DNA from: MADRE2 sp964397015
Lineage (GTDB): Bacteria > Desulfobacterota > Desulfobacteria > Desulfobacterales > Desulfobacteraceae
Direction of reading: 5' to 3'
Assembly (NCBI GenBank): GCA_964397015.1
Contig: CAYNHL010000004.1
Span: 1-64,000, forward strand
DNA: 64,000 nucleotides
Of the stretch, positions 17,201 through 26,124 are shown piece by piece. The stretch's first letter is position 1; each line of letters begins with the position of its first letter. Position numbers and translations under genes: made by a program. A model generated the notes under the pieces. It was not told the origin of the DNA. It did no database searches and saw nothing but the letters and a program-made list of their open reading frames with translations.

Positions 17201-19146
17201 GCAAAGAGATGAAAATTAATACAAAGCGAAATGTGTACCTGGACATGAAAAGCCTTGAAGAGGCTCAACAGATAATGTTTGAAGCTTTTGATCAACATGT
17301 CATGGATACCGAAATCATCGATGTGACCTCTGCCGGCGGGCGGGTCATGGCCGAACCGGCCATTGCCGCCATATCATCTCCTAATTTCCATGCCGCGGCC
17401 ATGGACGGTATTGCCGTCAGGGCCAGTGATACCTTCGGTGCCTGCGAAGACAGTCCGGTCACTCTGACTGTCGGTGAAACAGCTTTTTATGTAAACACCG
17501 GACATGTAATGCCGGATTCATGCAATGCCGTGATAATGATAGAGCATTTGAACATTATCGACGATCAGAAAATCGAAATTGAAGCCCCGGTTTTTCCCTG
17601 GCAGCATGTGAGAAAAATGGGAGAAGATATCGTAGCGACCGAACTGCTTTTTCCAAGGAACCATGAAATCAACGCGTATGCCATGGGAGCGCTTTTGTCC
17701 GGCGGGATTTTTAAGGTGGAGGTTTACCGCAGACCCAGGGTGTTGATCATTCCCACGGGATCGGAGCTCAGGCAATGGCGGGATATAGCAGAGAATGATC
17801 TGAAACCCGGGGAAGTGGTTGAATCCAATTCAACCGTACTGGGAGGATTGTGCCGGGACTGCGGCGCTGTTTTTGAGTGCCATGCAATGCTTACCGACAC
17901 CCTGGAGGGAATATCCGCTGCAGTTGAAAAAGCGGCCGGCGAATCCTGGGACATGATATGTATTGTCGGTGGATCTTCCGCCGGATCAATGGATTTTGCC
18001 AGGCCTGTAGTTGAATCCCTTGGTACAGTTCTCGTTCACGGTGTGACCATGATGCCGGGCAAACCGGTACTGCTCGGGAAGGTCAAACAGGTTCCGGTGC
18101 TTGGTATTCCAGGATATCCGGTATCGGCCATTGTGGCATTTGAACAGTTTGCAGCCCCCCTGCTGGCCAGAATGCAGCGCAGGGCACTGGAGGATGAACA
18201 GACCATAAAGGTTTGTCCTGCAAGGAAAATGGCTTCCAAGCTGGGTCAGGAAGAATTCATACGCGTTAAAATAGGATGTGTGGACGATAACTTCATCGCT
18301 TCTCAGCTGCCCAGGGGGTCTGGCAGTATTACCACCCTGACAGAGGCGGACGGCATAATCAGGATTCCACGGCACAGTGAGGGTATAGCGGAAAATGAAC
18401 CTGTGACCGCAAGGCTGCTCAGGCCGTTGAGTGCCATTAAAAATACGGTGGTGATTACAGGCTCCCATGACAATACCCTGGATGTTCTGGCGGACCAGGT
18501 CCGGCGCCGCAGTGGTCAGGTCAGTATATCATCGAGCCATGTAGGCAGCCTCGGGGGGTTGATGGCCATCAGGCGAAAAGCCTGTCACATGGCCGGAGCC
18601 CATTTGCTGGACCCGGACGACGGAAGTTACAATATTTCCTATATCCAAAAATACCTGCCGGACGAATCCGTTGTAGTGGTCAACCTGGTAATGCGGGAGC
18701 AGGGGTTGATCCTGCCGGCCGGGAATCCCATGGGAATCGGGTCTATAGAAGACCTTACGGAAAAAAAGGCCAGGTTCATCAACCGCCAGCCCGGATCCGG
18801 GACACGGATATTGATGGATTACAAGCTCAAGCAGGCCGGTATTCCGGCCCATATGATTGAAGGGTACGAAAACGAAGAATACACGCACATGTCCGTGGCA
18901 GTGGCCGTTATGTCGGGCCGGGCGGATGCCGGGATGGGTATTCTGGCAGCGGCTCGCGCACTATCCCTGGATTTTCTTCCCGTCATCACAGAAGAATACG
19001 ACCTGGTAATTCCTCGACGGTTTTATGAAACCCCCGCGGTACAGGCTCTGCTGGAAACTATCGACACAGCAGGGTTTAAGGATCGTGTTACCGCAATGGG
19101 CGGATATGACACCCGTCAGACCGGGCAGGTCATGTACCGGAAGTAA
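17197..19146 (+). CDS. MoeA fused to C-terminal PBP-like (LysR-substrate-type) domain
   Basis: 649 residues. Residues 1 to about 405 form a second MoeA (AAAMDGIAVRA, IPTGSEL, IVGGSSAGSMDFA, GIPGYPVSAIV). From about 420 the sequence becomes a periplasmic-binding-protein-like domain (PBP_like, PF12727) as in known MoeA-PBP fusions: VITGSHDNTLDVLADQV, then RQPGSGTRILMDYKL and MSGRADAGMGILAAA. That domain in other proteins binds small ligands such as oxyanions, so it may sense metal oxyanion or cofactor. No export signal is present, so the domain acts in the cytoplasm. A hairpin terminator follows within 10 bp. Confidence 0.9.
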   Translation: MSKEMKINTKRNVYLDMKSLEEAQQIMFEAFDQHVMDTEIIDVTSAGGRVMAEPAIAAISSPNFHAAAMDGIAVRASDTFGACEDSPVTLTVGETAFYVNTGHVMPDSCNAVIMIEHLNIIDDQKIEIEAPVFPWQHVRKMGEDIVATELLFPRNHEINAYAMGALLSGGIFKVEVYRRPRVLIIPTGSELRQWRDIAENDLKPGEVVESNSTVLGGLCRDCGAVFECHAMLTDTLEGISAAVEKAAGESWDMICIVGGSSAGSMDFARPVVESLGTVLVHGVTMMPGKPVLLGKVKQVPVLGIPGYPVSAIVAFEQFAAPLLARMQRRALEDEQTIKVCPARKMASKLGQEEFIRVKIGCVDDNFIASQLPRGSGSITTLTEADGIIRIPRHSEGIAENEPVTARLLRPLSAIKNTVVITGSHDNTLDVLADQVRRRSGQVSISSSHVGSLGGLMAIRRKACHMAGAHLLDPDDGSYNISYIQKYLPDESVVVVNLVMREQGLILPAGNPMGIGSIEDLTEKKARFINRQPGSGTRILMDYKLKQAGIPAHMIEGYENEEYTHMSVAVAVMSGRADAGMGILAAARALSLDFLPVITEEYDLVIPRRFYETPAVQALLETIDTAGFKDRVTAMGGYDTRQTGQVMYRK

Positions 19147-19153
19147 TAAAAAA

Positions 19154-19190
19154 ACCGGCTGCAGCCCTTTTCATCATGGCTGCAGCCGGT
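19154..19190. terminator. Bidirectional intrinsic terminator hairpin
   Basis: ACCGGCTGCAGCC (19154-19166) pairs perfectly with GGCTGCAGCCGGT (19178-19190) around an 11-nt loop. An A-run on the left flank becomes a U-run when read on the minus strand, so it is a standard terminator for the vWA/OmpA gene and probably also stops transcription leaving the moeA genes. Confidence 0.85.
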
Positions 19191-19227
19191 ATCATGCTTT
19201 ATAAAGTTTTATAAAGGGCCGGTTGAA

Positions 19228-20424
19228 TCAGTCGGGATGGATTTCAACCCGCCGGTTCAGTGCACGTCCAGCCTCTGTACCGTTCAGGGCTATAGGCTTC
19301 TTGAAGGCAAACGCCACTGTGCTTATTTTATGGGCGGAGATCCCGTTATTCACCAGGTATGCCTTTACAGCTTCAGCCCTTCTCATGGAAAGTCCCATAT
19401 TGTATTTCAGGGTTCCGATGTTGTCGGTGTGGCCCTGCAGGGTGATTTTCATTTCCGGGTTTTGGTTCAGTATGACAATCACTTCATCCAGTAATGGATA
19501 TGCCTCGGGCTTGATGACAGACTTGTCGTAATCAAAAAGGACATGCTCCAGGACCCAGCATCCAACATGGTTGACCCGTGCACCTTCCGGGGTTCCAGGG
19601 CACTGGTCTTCATCGTCGATCACGCCGTCATTGTCTGAATCAAGGGGGGCGCCGGCTGCAGGTTCTGGTGCCGGTGCAGGTGCCGGTGCAGGCGCCGGTT
19701 TTTCCGCTTTTTTCTCAGAAAGGAAAACGTTTTCGATAAAATTGCGCATTCCCGATGGATCCGTCAACTGGTCGGCAGTGGTAAAAAAGCCGCAGTTACC
19801 GATTGATGCCAGTTCTTTTAAAAGAGCCTCACCTTCAGGGGCATCCCCGACCTGGACTGTATAGATGCAGATGGAGGTGCCATACCTGTCCTTGAGCATC
19901 TGTGCCTTTTCTGCAGAAGAATTACCTGTTTCAAGACCGTCACTGATGATGATCAGTGCATTACGGGCACCTGAAAGCGGTGCGTAATCGTCTATGGATG
20001 CGTTTATGGCCTTGTGCAGAGGGGTGCTTCCTCCCGGTTTCTTGACCTGTTCAAGGCCTCCTGCAAATCCGGATGTTGTATAGGGCGCCATGCCGTAAAA
20101 CAGTGCAGTGGGTTTTGACGATACGGAGTTGTCGTGTCCCAGTGTTCTGAGACCGGCGGTCTGTCCCAGTTCCGGCAGCGTGATATTGATATCCGAAGCC
20201 ACCCGCCTGGCAATGTCGAATTTCTGGTATCCGTTGCAGTTATCATACATAGAGCTGGATGAGTCCAGTATAACCAGAAAGTTATCAACTTTTGATACAT
20301 AATTACCGCCATCAAGCGGCTGGTGTGAGGATTGCGGCAGATCCACCCCCTTCTGGGCACAGCTGGCCAGAAGCAGGCAGGCGCACAGGACAATACATCC
20401 TTTGACGACCATTTTAAAAGACAT
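19228..20424 (-). CDS. Outer-membrane lipoprotein with vWA, thrombospondin type 3 and OmpA domains
   Basis: Predicted envelope protein linking a von Willebrand A domain to peptidoglycan. The signal ends in the lipobox LASC (lipidated Cys22, followed by Ala, which favours outer-membrane sorting). Residues about 45-225 are vWA-like with a MIDAS DSSSS start (VILDSSSSMYD). An Ala-Pro repeat linker and a calcium-binding thrombospondin type 3 segment (DSDNDGVIDDEDQCPGTPEG) precede the OmpA C-terminal domain (LQGHTDNIGTLKYNMGLS). AGGAGGG lies 8 nt before the ATG. Partner unknown. Confidence 0.85.
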   Translation of the reverse strand: MSFKMVVKGCIVLCACLLLASCAQKGVDLPQSSHQPLDGGNYVSKVDNFLVILDSSSSMYDNCNGYQKFDIARRVASDINITLPELGQTAGLRTLGHDNSVSSKPTALFYGMAPYTTSGFAGGLEQVKKPGGSTPLHKAINASIDDYAPLSGARNALIIISDGLETGNSSAEKAQMLKDRYGTSICIYTVQVGDAPEGEALLKELASIGNCGFFTTADQLTDPSGMRNFIENVFLSEKKAEKPAPAPAPAPAPEPAAGAPLDSDNDGVIDDEDQCPGTPEGARVNHVGCWVLEHVLFDYDKSVIKPEAYPLLDEVIVILNQNPEMKITLQGHTDNIGTLKYNMGLSMRRAEAVKAYLVNNGISAHKISTVAFAFKKPIALNGTEAGRALNRRVEIHPD

Positions 20425-20468
20425 CTTTTTTCCCTCCTTATTTAAGGTGCTTTTTTAAGTTCCAGGTT

Positions 20469-20499
20469 TAAACTCAATCAATTCCAAAAATTGAGTTTA
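20469..20499 (-). promoter_or_regulatory. Inverted repeat in leader of vWA/OmpA gene
   Basis: TAAACTCAAT (20469-20478) and ATTGAGTTTA (20490-20499) are perfect 10-bp arms around 11 nt, starting 45 bp upstream of the vWA/OmpA start. It could be an operator or a 5' UTR stem that stabilises the mRNA. No other copy was seen in the window. Confidence 0.4.
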
Positions 20500-20568
20500 T
20501 AACGCTCTTGTCATACCACTGATACCGAATAATTTTATAATAAGACTCATTTAAAAAAAGTCCAGGTA

Positions 20569-22680
20569 TTATTTTATCAACTCCTTCTGGATTGCCATGG
20601 CCAGGTTTTTGATGGTATAAGGCTTTTTGATGTACCGGCCCGCGCCAAGCGCCATGGCCTGGTTCACCCTCCGGGTTATGGAAAATCCGCTGGCGATGAT
20701 GGCTTTCTGGCCGGGATTGATCTTTAAAAGCCTTTTGTAGGTTTCAAGACCGTCAATACCCGGTTCCATTATCATGTCGAGGATGACCAGGTCGACCTGA
20801 GTGGATTTGATAAACTCAACCGCTGTTTCGCCGCTGGAAACAGAATACGGGGTATAACCTAAGATATGCAGGCAGCTGGTGGCGATTTTCCGTTGCTGCT
20901 CAATATCATCGACAATCAGAATGGTTTGTTTTTCCCCCATGTAATCAGAGATTGAAAACTCTGATTCGTCTGATTCAGCCTGGTCTGTTTCCTTGCGGGT
21001 GGCGGGAAAATACAGTTCAAATGAAGTTGCTTCATTTTTTCTGCTGGTGACCTCGATATATCCCTGGTGATCTTTCACCGTGTTCCATACCACGGAAAGT
21101 CCGAGGCCGGTGCCGCTTTTTCTGCCCATTTTCTTTTTGGTGTAAAAAGGCTCGAATATACGGTTCAGGTCAGAAAGAGCAATGCCTTTTCCAGTATCCA
21201 TAACAGTTAGAACAACATAATCGCCCTCCATGATGTCCTCGTATCCGCTGATGGGCTCGTCAACATATTTGTTGGACGTGGAGACTGTCACTGTACCGGT
21301 TTCGCCAATGGACTCGGCCGCATTGATCACCAGGTTCATGATCACTTTGAGGATATGAGCCGGAGACCCTGTAATATTAAGCAGGTCAGGGTCTGGAAGC
21401 GTGTGAAATTTGACATGGGGAAACTGCTGTTCCAGCTGTTTATGGGCAGGACTGCCGAAATAGTCGAGCAGCACGGGGTTTATGTTGAAAACCTGGTCGA
21501 CCATCACTCCCCGCCTGGTCAGATTCAGCAGGTCCTGGACAAGATCGGCGGCTTTCAGGCCTGCGTCATGTATGGCCGAAACCATGTCCCTGATACAGCT
21601 GTCATTGGAAAGCTGCATGAGGATGAGTTCCGGATAGCTGACAATTCCGGACAGGATATTGTTCAGGTCATGGGCCACCCCGCCTGCCATGGTTCCTACC
21701 ACTTCCATTTTCTCAGCCCGCCTGAGCTTGTTTTCCAGTGTCTTGATCATGGAAAGGTCCCTGGTAAAAATCAGCGTGGCGGGCCGTCCGTCCCAGAACA
21801 CCTGGATGGCATGAATCTGGACCGAGATGGCCTGGTTTTGTTTTGTGAGCATTCTGGCCATGTAGTCAGTATTTATCAGCTCTCCCTTGAGGCGTTTTTT
21901 GTATTTTCGGATGATGCCCTTCCGGTCATCGGGGTGTACCAGGCTCAGAAAGGTTGTTTTCTTGAGCTCCCGGCGGGAATGTCCGGTCAGGTCAAGTGCC
22001 TTTGGATTGGCATAGATGATGCTGTTGTCCTGGATAATGTAAATTGCATCGCCGGCGTTTTCAACGACCAGCCGGTATTTTTCCTCGCTCTCCATCAATG
22101 CTGCAAAATGCTCCTGGCCGTTGGCGATCCCCTGGAGGTTGTACCATTGTATCCGCCTGTTCTCCTGAAGTATGAGCTTTTCCTGGTATCCGATTGCGCC
22201 TGCCAGGGCGGATATGCAGGAGATATCATCCAGGGAGAAATTTCTCGGGTGATGGTCGAGTACGCCTAAAAAGCCTGTGATCCGGTCGTTGACGTGAACC
22301 GGGTAACCAAGATATGCATTCATGGCATGAAGCTGGATGTCCGGGACCTGCTTGAGGTGAACGGTTTTTTCAATGTCCGGTATATCGATAGGTCCGTCGT
22401 GGTCCAGGCCGAATACCTCCTGGTAAACCGGGCTGTGGATAAAGAACTCCGGGTGAAATGTATCGGGTTTGTTGTAGCTGGCGCTGATGGATAAAAAAGG
22501 GCTGCTTTCAGTGATCCGGTGGTACAGGGCGCATGCACCTTCCACCAGGAGGCATGCCTGTTCGACCACCATGCTGATATTGGACCAGGAATCGGTTCCA
22601 AAACGGTAAAAAAGTCCGGTGATCCGTGATTGTTTTTCCAGGGCAAAAGGCTGACTGTGATCCTGCCGGATATTGACCAT
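20569..22680 (-). CDS. Hybrid sensor histidine kinase (GAF-PAS-HisKA-HATPase-REC)
   Basis: Cytoplasmic signalling kinase of about 703 residues. Order: GAF-like domain (roughly 15-190), PAS domain (about 210-325, YRLVVENAGDAIYIIQDN), HisKA with the phosphorylated His in MAGGVAHDLNNILSG, HATPase (GTGLGLSVVWN) and a C-terminal receiver whose acceptor Asp is in LVILDMIMEPGIDGLE. No membrane segment is evident. I place the start at the ATG at 22680, which has GGAG 9 nt upstream; an ATG at 22713 lacks a clear site, and longer extensions would enter the divergent phosphomannomutase gene. No separate response regulator is adjacent. Confidence 0.85.
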   Translation of the reverse strand: MVNIRQDHSQPFALEKQSRITGLFYRFGTDSWSNISMVVEQACLLVEGACALYHRITESSPFLSISASYNKPDTFHPEFFIHSPVYQEVFGLDHDGPIDIPDIEKTVHLKQVPDIQLHAMNAYLGYPVHVNDRITGFLGVLDHHPRNFSLDDISCISALAGAIGYQEKLILQENRRIQWYNLQGIANGQEHFAALMESEEKYRLVVENAGDAIYIIQDNSIIYANPKALDLTGHSRRELKKTTFLSLVHPDDRKGIIRKYKKRLKGELINTDYMARMLTKQNQAISVQIHAIQVFWDGRPATLIFTRDLSMIKTLENKLRRAEKMEVVGTMAGGVAHDLNNILSGIVSYPELILMQLSNDSCIRDMVSAIHDAGLKAADLVQDLLNLTRRGVMVDQVFNINPVLLDYFGSPAHKQLEQQFPHVKFHTLPDPDLLNITGSPAHILKVIMNLVINAAESIGETGTVTVSTSNKYVDEPISGYEDIMEGDYVVLTVMDTGKGIALSDLNRIFEPFYTKKKMGRKSGTGLGLSVVWNTVKDHQGYIEVTSRKNEATSFELYFPATRKETDQAESDESEFSISDYMGEKQTILIVDDIEQQRKIATSCLHILGYTPYSVSSGETAVEFIKSTQVDLVILDMIMEPGIDGLETYKRLLKINPGQKAIIASGFSITRRVNQAMALGAGRYIKKPYTIKNLAMAIQKELIK

Positions 22681-22813
22681 ACCGTTTTTCTCCGGTGTAT
22701 ACGTATATTCCATTACATAATTATAAACTGGCAGGACATCAAGCCTTTTTTTAAAATCTTGCAAAACAGGGGCAATAATTATATGAATGAAGGGATAAAA
22801 AAAAGGAGGATTT

Positions 22814-24193
22814 ATGAACCCGGGAATTTTTAGAGAATATGATATCAGGGGAATCGCCCTGTCGGAAATAAAAGGAGATGACGCTGAACAAATCGGCAGG
22901 GCATATGGAACCATACTGGGGAACGGCACACAGAAGACGGTTTCCGTGGGGCAGGACTGCCGTAACAGTTCGCCTGAATTGACCGGCCGTTTTATCGAGG
23001 GGATTTTGTCCACAGGGTGTAATGTGGTGGATGTCGGTATCTGTCCCACCCCGGCCCTCTATTTTTCCATCCCCCACCTTTTTCTCCAGGGTGGCGCAAT
23101 GGTGACCGCATCCCATAACCCGCCGGAATACAACGGATTCAAATTGATGAACGGCAACGATTCCATTCACAGCCAGGGACTTCAGAAAATCAGGGAACTG
23201 ACTGAAAAAAACGTGTTTAACACGGGAAAAGGCTCTTTGTCAAAAATCGATATCCTTACACCATATATGGATCACCTGGTCAACAACGTTTCAATTGAAA
23301 AAGGTGTCCGCATAGGTATCGATGCAGGTAACGGTACAGGAGGGTTGACGGCCCTTCCGGTACTCAAGCGCCTGGGCTGTGAGGTTCATGACCTGTTTTG
23401 CGACATGGACGGAAATTTCCCCAACCACGAGGCAGACCCCACGCAGGAAAAAAACATGACCGATCTGATCGAACTGGTCAAATCCCGCAAACTGGATTTA
23501 GGAGTGGGATATGACGGAGATGCCGACCGTATCGGAGTGGTGGACCATGAAGGTAACATGATCTACGGCGATCAGCTCATGGTGATTTTCGCCCGGGAAA
23601 TTTTGACCCGCAAACCCGGGGCCACGTTCATATCGGAAGTCAAATGCTCCATGGTGATGTATGACGATATCAAAGCCCATGGGGGCAGGGCCATCATGTG
23701 GCGTACCGGTCATTCACTGATCAAGAAAAAGATGAAACAGGAAAACGCTGCACTGGCCGGTGAAATGAGTGGTCACATGTTTTTCGCTGACCGGTATTTC
23801 GGGTTCGATGACGCTTTGTATGCTACGCTGCGACTGCTGGAAATCCTTTCCGCCACAGGAAAAACCGTTTCAGAACTGATTGCGGATCTTCCGCAGACCT
23901 TTACCACACCGGAGATCAGGGTGGAGTGCCCGGACAGGATCAAATTCAAGGTGGTTGAAAAAATGGTGGAACACTTCAGGCAGAAACAGACAGTCATCGA
24001 TATCGACGGGTTGCGCGCAGTATATGAAGACGGATGGGGCCTGGTGCGGGCTTCCAATACACAACCGGCGCTGGTGCTCAGGTTCGAGGCCCTTACCGCA
24101 GAGCGGCTGGCATTCATTCGCGGCGAGATTGAAACCGTGTTGGAACAGATCATTGAAACAACCCAAAGCGAAGTCGATAATGGAACTCTCTGA
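22814..24193 (+). CDS. Phosphomannomutase/phosphoglucomutase
   Basis: Interconverts mannose- or glucose-6-phosphate and the 1-phosphate for envelope polysaccharide precursors. The 459 residues have the four-domain alpha-D-phosphohexomutase layout: catalytic phosphoserine Ser100 in TASHNPPEYNGFK, Mg2+ loop GYDGDADRIG, and the sugar-binding GEMSGH segment. AGGAGG precedes the ATG. The helicase gene starts within its last 14 bp. ManB/AlgC-type bifunctional activity is likely, though exact sugar preference is not readable. Confidence 0.92.
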   Translation: MNPGIFREYDIRGIALSEIKGDDAEQIGRAYGTILGNGTQKTVSVGQDCRNSSPELTGRFIEGILSTGCNVVDVGICPTPALYFSIPHLFLQGGAMVTASHNPPEYNGFKLMNGNDSIHSQGLQKIRELTEKNVFNTGKGSLSKIDILTPYMDHLVNNVSIEKGVRIGIDAGNGTGGLTALPVLKRLGCEVHDLFCDMDGNFPNHEADPTQEKNMTDLIELVKSRKLDLGVGYDGDADRIGVVDHEGNMIYGDQLMVIFAREILTRKPGATFISEVKCSMVMYDDIKAHGGRAIMWRTGHSLIKKKMKQENAALAGEMSGHMFFADRYFGFDDALYATLRLLEILSATGKTVSELIADLPQTFTTPEIRVECPDRIKFKVVEKMVEHFRQKQTVIDIDGLRAVYEDGWGLVRASNTQPALVLRFEALTAERLAFIRGEIETVLEQIIETTQSEVDNGTL

Positions 24194-26045
24194 ACAGCAG
24201 GTCCTTGCAGTCAATCATTCCGGTTCACCGGCACTGGTGGTTGCAGGGGCAGGGTCAGGCAAGACCCGTACCCTGACGGCCAAAATTTCACACCTGGTCA
24301 GCCAGGGCGTTATGCCGGAAAAGATTCTGGCCATCACGTTCACCAACAAGGCGGCCCAGGAAATGAAAAACCGTCTGATGTCAATGACCGGGCTGGGCCC
24401 AAACCGCTTCATGTGGGTCAGGACCTACCATTCTGCCTGCCTGATGATACTGAAAAAGCATTGTGAAAAAATGGGATACCGGCAGCCGCTCCAGGTGTTT
24501 TCAGTATACCAGCAGCAGAAGCTCATGAAAGAGATCGTGGTTCGTAACAATATTGACAAGAAACATACCGGTTCTCTTTTGTCCCATATATCAAAGGCGA
24601 AAAATTCTGGTAATCCGGCGGCCTATTTTGATGCCAACCCTTTTTCATACGGTATCAGGGCCCAGGACCTGTTCAGGCAGTTCGAAGACCGGCTGATGGA
24701 AATGAACAGCGTCGATTTTGACAATATCCTTCTCAAAACACGGGATCTGTTAAAGAAGTATGAAGATGTCAGGGATTATTACAGGCAGTATTTTGACTAT
24801 ATACTGGTGGATGAATACCAGGATACGAACAACCTGCAGGAAGACCTGACCGGGCTGCTGCTGGGTGGTCACAACAACCTGTTCTGCGTGGGGGACGACT
24901 GGCAGGCCGTTTACGGATTCAGGGGATCCAATGTCAATCATTTTTTAAGTTTTCCTGAAAAATACGCAAAGGCCAGGATTTTCAGGCTTGAACAAAATTA
25001 CCGCTCAGCCGATGAAATCGTCCAGGCGGCCAATGACCTGATCGATCACAATCCCCATAAAATGGACAAAAAGTGTTTTTCAGCAAAAAAGGGGGGCGTG
25101 GTGGATATCCACAGCTTTATTTCCGATATTCACGAGGCAGAGTGGGTGGCAAGGCGCATTCTCGCCCTGAACAGTGCGGGACAGGGGATTCCCTTTGACA
25201 GGATGGCTGTGGTGTACAGGACCAAGTTCTGCTCTTTGCCATTTGAAAAGACATTCCGTTATTTTAAAATACCTTACCAGCTGCGGGGTTCCCAGGGATT
25301 TTTCGAGCGCATGGAGATCCTGGATATCAACTCTTATCTCGCCTCGGCCGTGTTTCCCGATGATGACGTTTCCTTCGAGCGGGTGATCAACACCCCCAAA
25401 CGCGGCATCGGACCGGCAATGATCAAGAAGATCCAGAACACCAAAACCAGCGGCCAGGGGCTTCGGGAAGCGGCCCGGACCATGGTCAGGGACCGGGTGC
25501 TGACCCAAAAGGTCCATGACAATCTCAGTGAAGTGCTGAGCCTGCTGGACGATATCTGCGAACTTTCGCCGCGCATGGCCATTGACCAGGTGCTGGAAAA
25601 AACAGGCTATTTTGGCTACCTTGAAAAAAAATCCAGGACAAAAGAGGAATTTATTTCCAAAAAGGAAAATATAGAGCAGTTGAGGCATACGGCCTCGGGC
25701 AGGGACAGCCTCCTGGAATACCTGGAAGAGGCCGCGCTCATCAGGGAAGACACTCAGGATGAAGAGGGCGACACGACTCAAGGGGTATCTTTGCTGACCA
25801 TTCATTCAGCCAAGGGGCTTGAATTCGATACCGTATTCATAGTGGGGTGCGAGGAACGGCTTTTCCCGCACTGGAGATCCCTGGAAGCGGGGGACTCTGC
25901 CCTTCATGAAGAAAGACGGCTCATGTACGTTGCAATGACCCGTGCGGAAAGGTTTTTATACCTGTGCCATTCAGATTTCAGAAAAGGCGAGTTTGCGCAG
26001 AGAAGCAGATTTGTCGACCAGGTCGAAGAATGTATCTGCGCATAG
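24180..26045 (+). CDS. UvrD/Rep-family ATP-dependent DNA helicase
   Basis: Superfamily 1 3'-5' helicase, 621 residues from the ATG at 24180 (MELSEQQ). Motifs: Walker A GAGSGKTRTLTAKI, motif II VDEYQDT, motif III GDDWQAVYGFRGS, motif IV LEQNYRS, motif V LTIHSAKGLEFD and motif VI VAMTRAE. It is shorter than UvrD/PcrA (about 720) and closer to Rep size. The reading frame is open further upstream, but only by shadowing the phosphomannomutase gene; the short overlap is the better start. Likely role in repair or replication restart. Confidence 0.92.
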   Translation: MELSEQQVLAVNHSGSPALVVAGAGSGKTRTLTAKISHLVSQGVMPEKILAITFTNKAAQEMKNRLMSMTGLGPNRFMWVRTYHSACLMILKKHCEKMGYRQPLQVFSVYQQQKLMKEIVVRNNIDKKHTGSLLSHISKAKNSGNPAAYFDANPFSYGIRAQDLFRQFEDRLMEMNSVDFDNILLKTRDLLKKYEDVRDYYRQYFDYILVDEYQDTNNLQEDLTGLLLGGHNNLFCVGDDWQAVYGFRGSNVNHFLSFPEKYAKARIFRLEQNYRSADEIVQAANDLIDHNPHKMDKKCFSAKKGGVVDIHSFISDIHEAEWVARRILALNSAGQGIPFDRMAVVYRTKFCSLPFEKTFRYFKIPYQLRGSQGFFERMEILDINSYLASAVFPDDDVSFERVINTPKRGIGPAMIKKIQNTKTSGQGLREAARTMVRDRVLTQKVHDNLSEVLSLLDDICELSPRMAIDQVLEKTGYFGYLEKKSRTKEEFISKKENIEQLRHTASGRDSLLEYLEEAALIREDTQDEEGDTTQGVSLLTIHSAKGLEFDTVFIVGCEERLFPHWRSLEAGDSALHEERRLMYVAMTRAERFLYLCHSDFRKGEFAQRSRFVDQVEECICA

Positions 26046-26124
26046 CCCCCATGACAGGACAGGTAAGTTATGTCTCAAGGTTATAAAAAAGATTTGAATT
26101 CATAAAGGCGGCGGTATCAACCTA

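Noticed and set aside
22681..23049. N-terminal extension of the hybrid histidine kinase
   Set aside because: It runs across the divergent promoter and into the phosphomannomutase coding region; a ribosome site supports 22680.
23880..24179. N-terminal extension of the UvrD-type helicase
   Set aside because: The extra 100 codons only shadow the phosphomannomutase gene in another frame; the helicase family starts at MELSEQQ.
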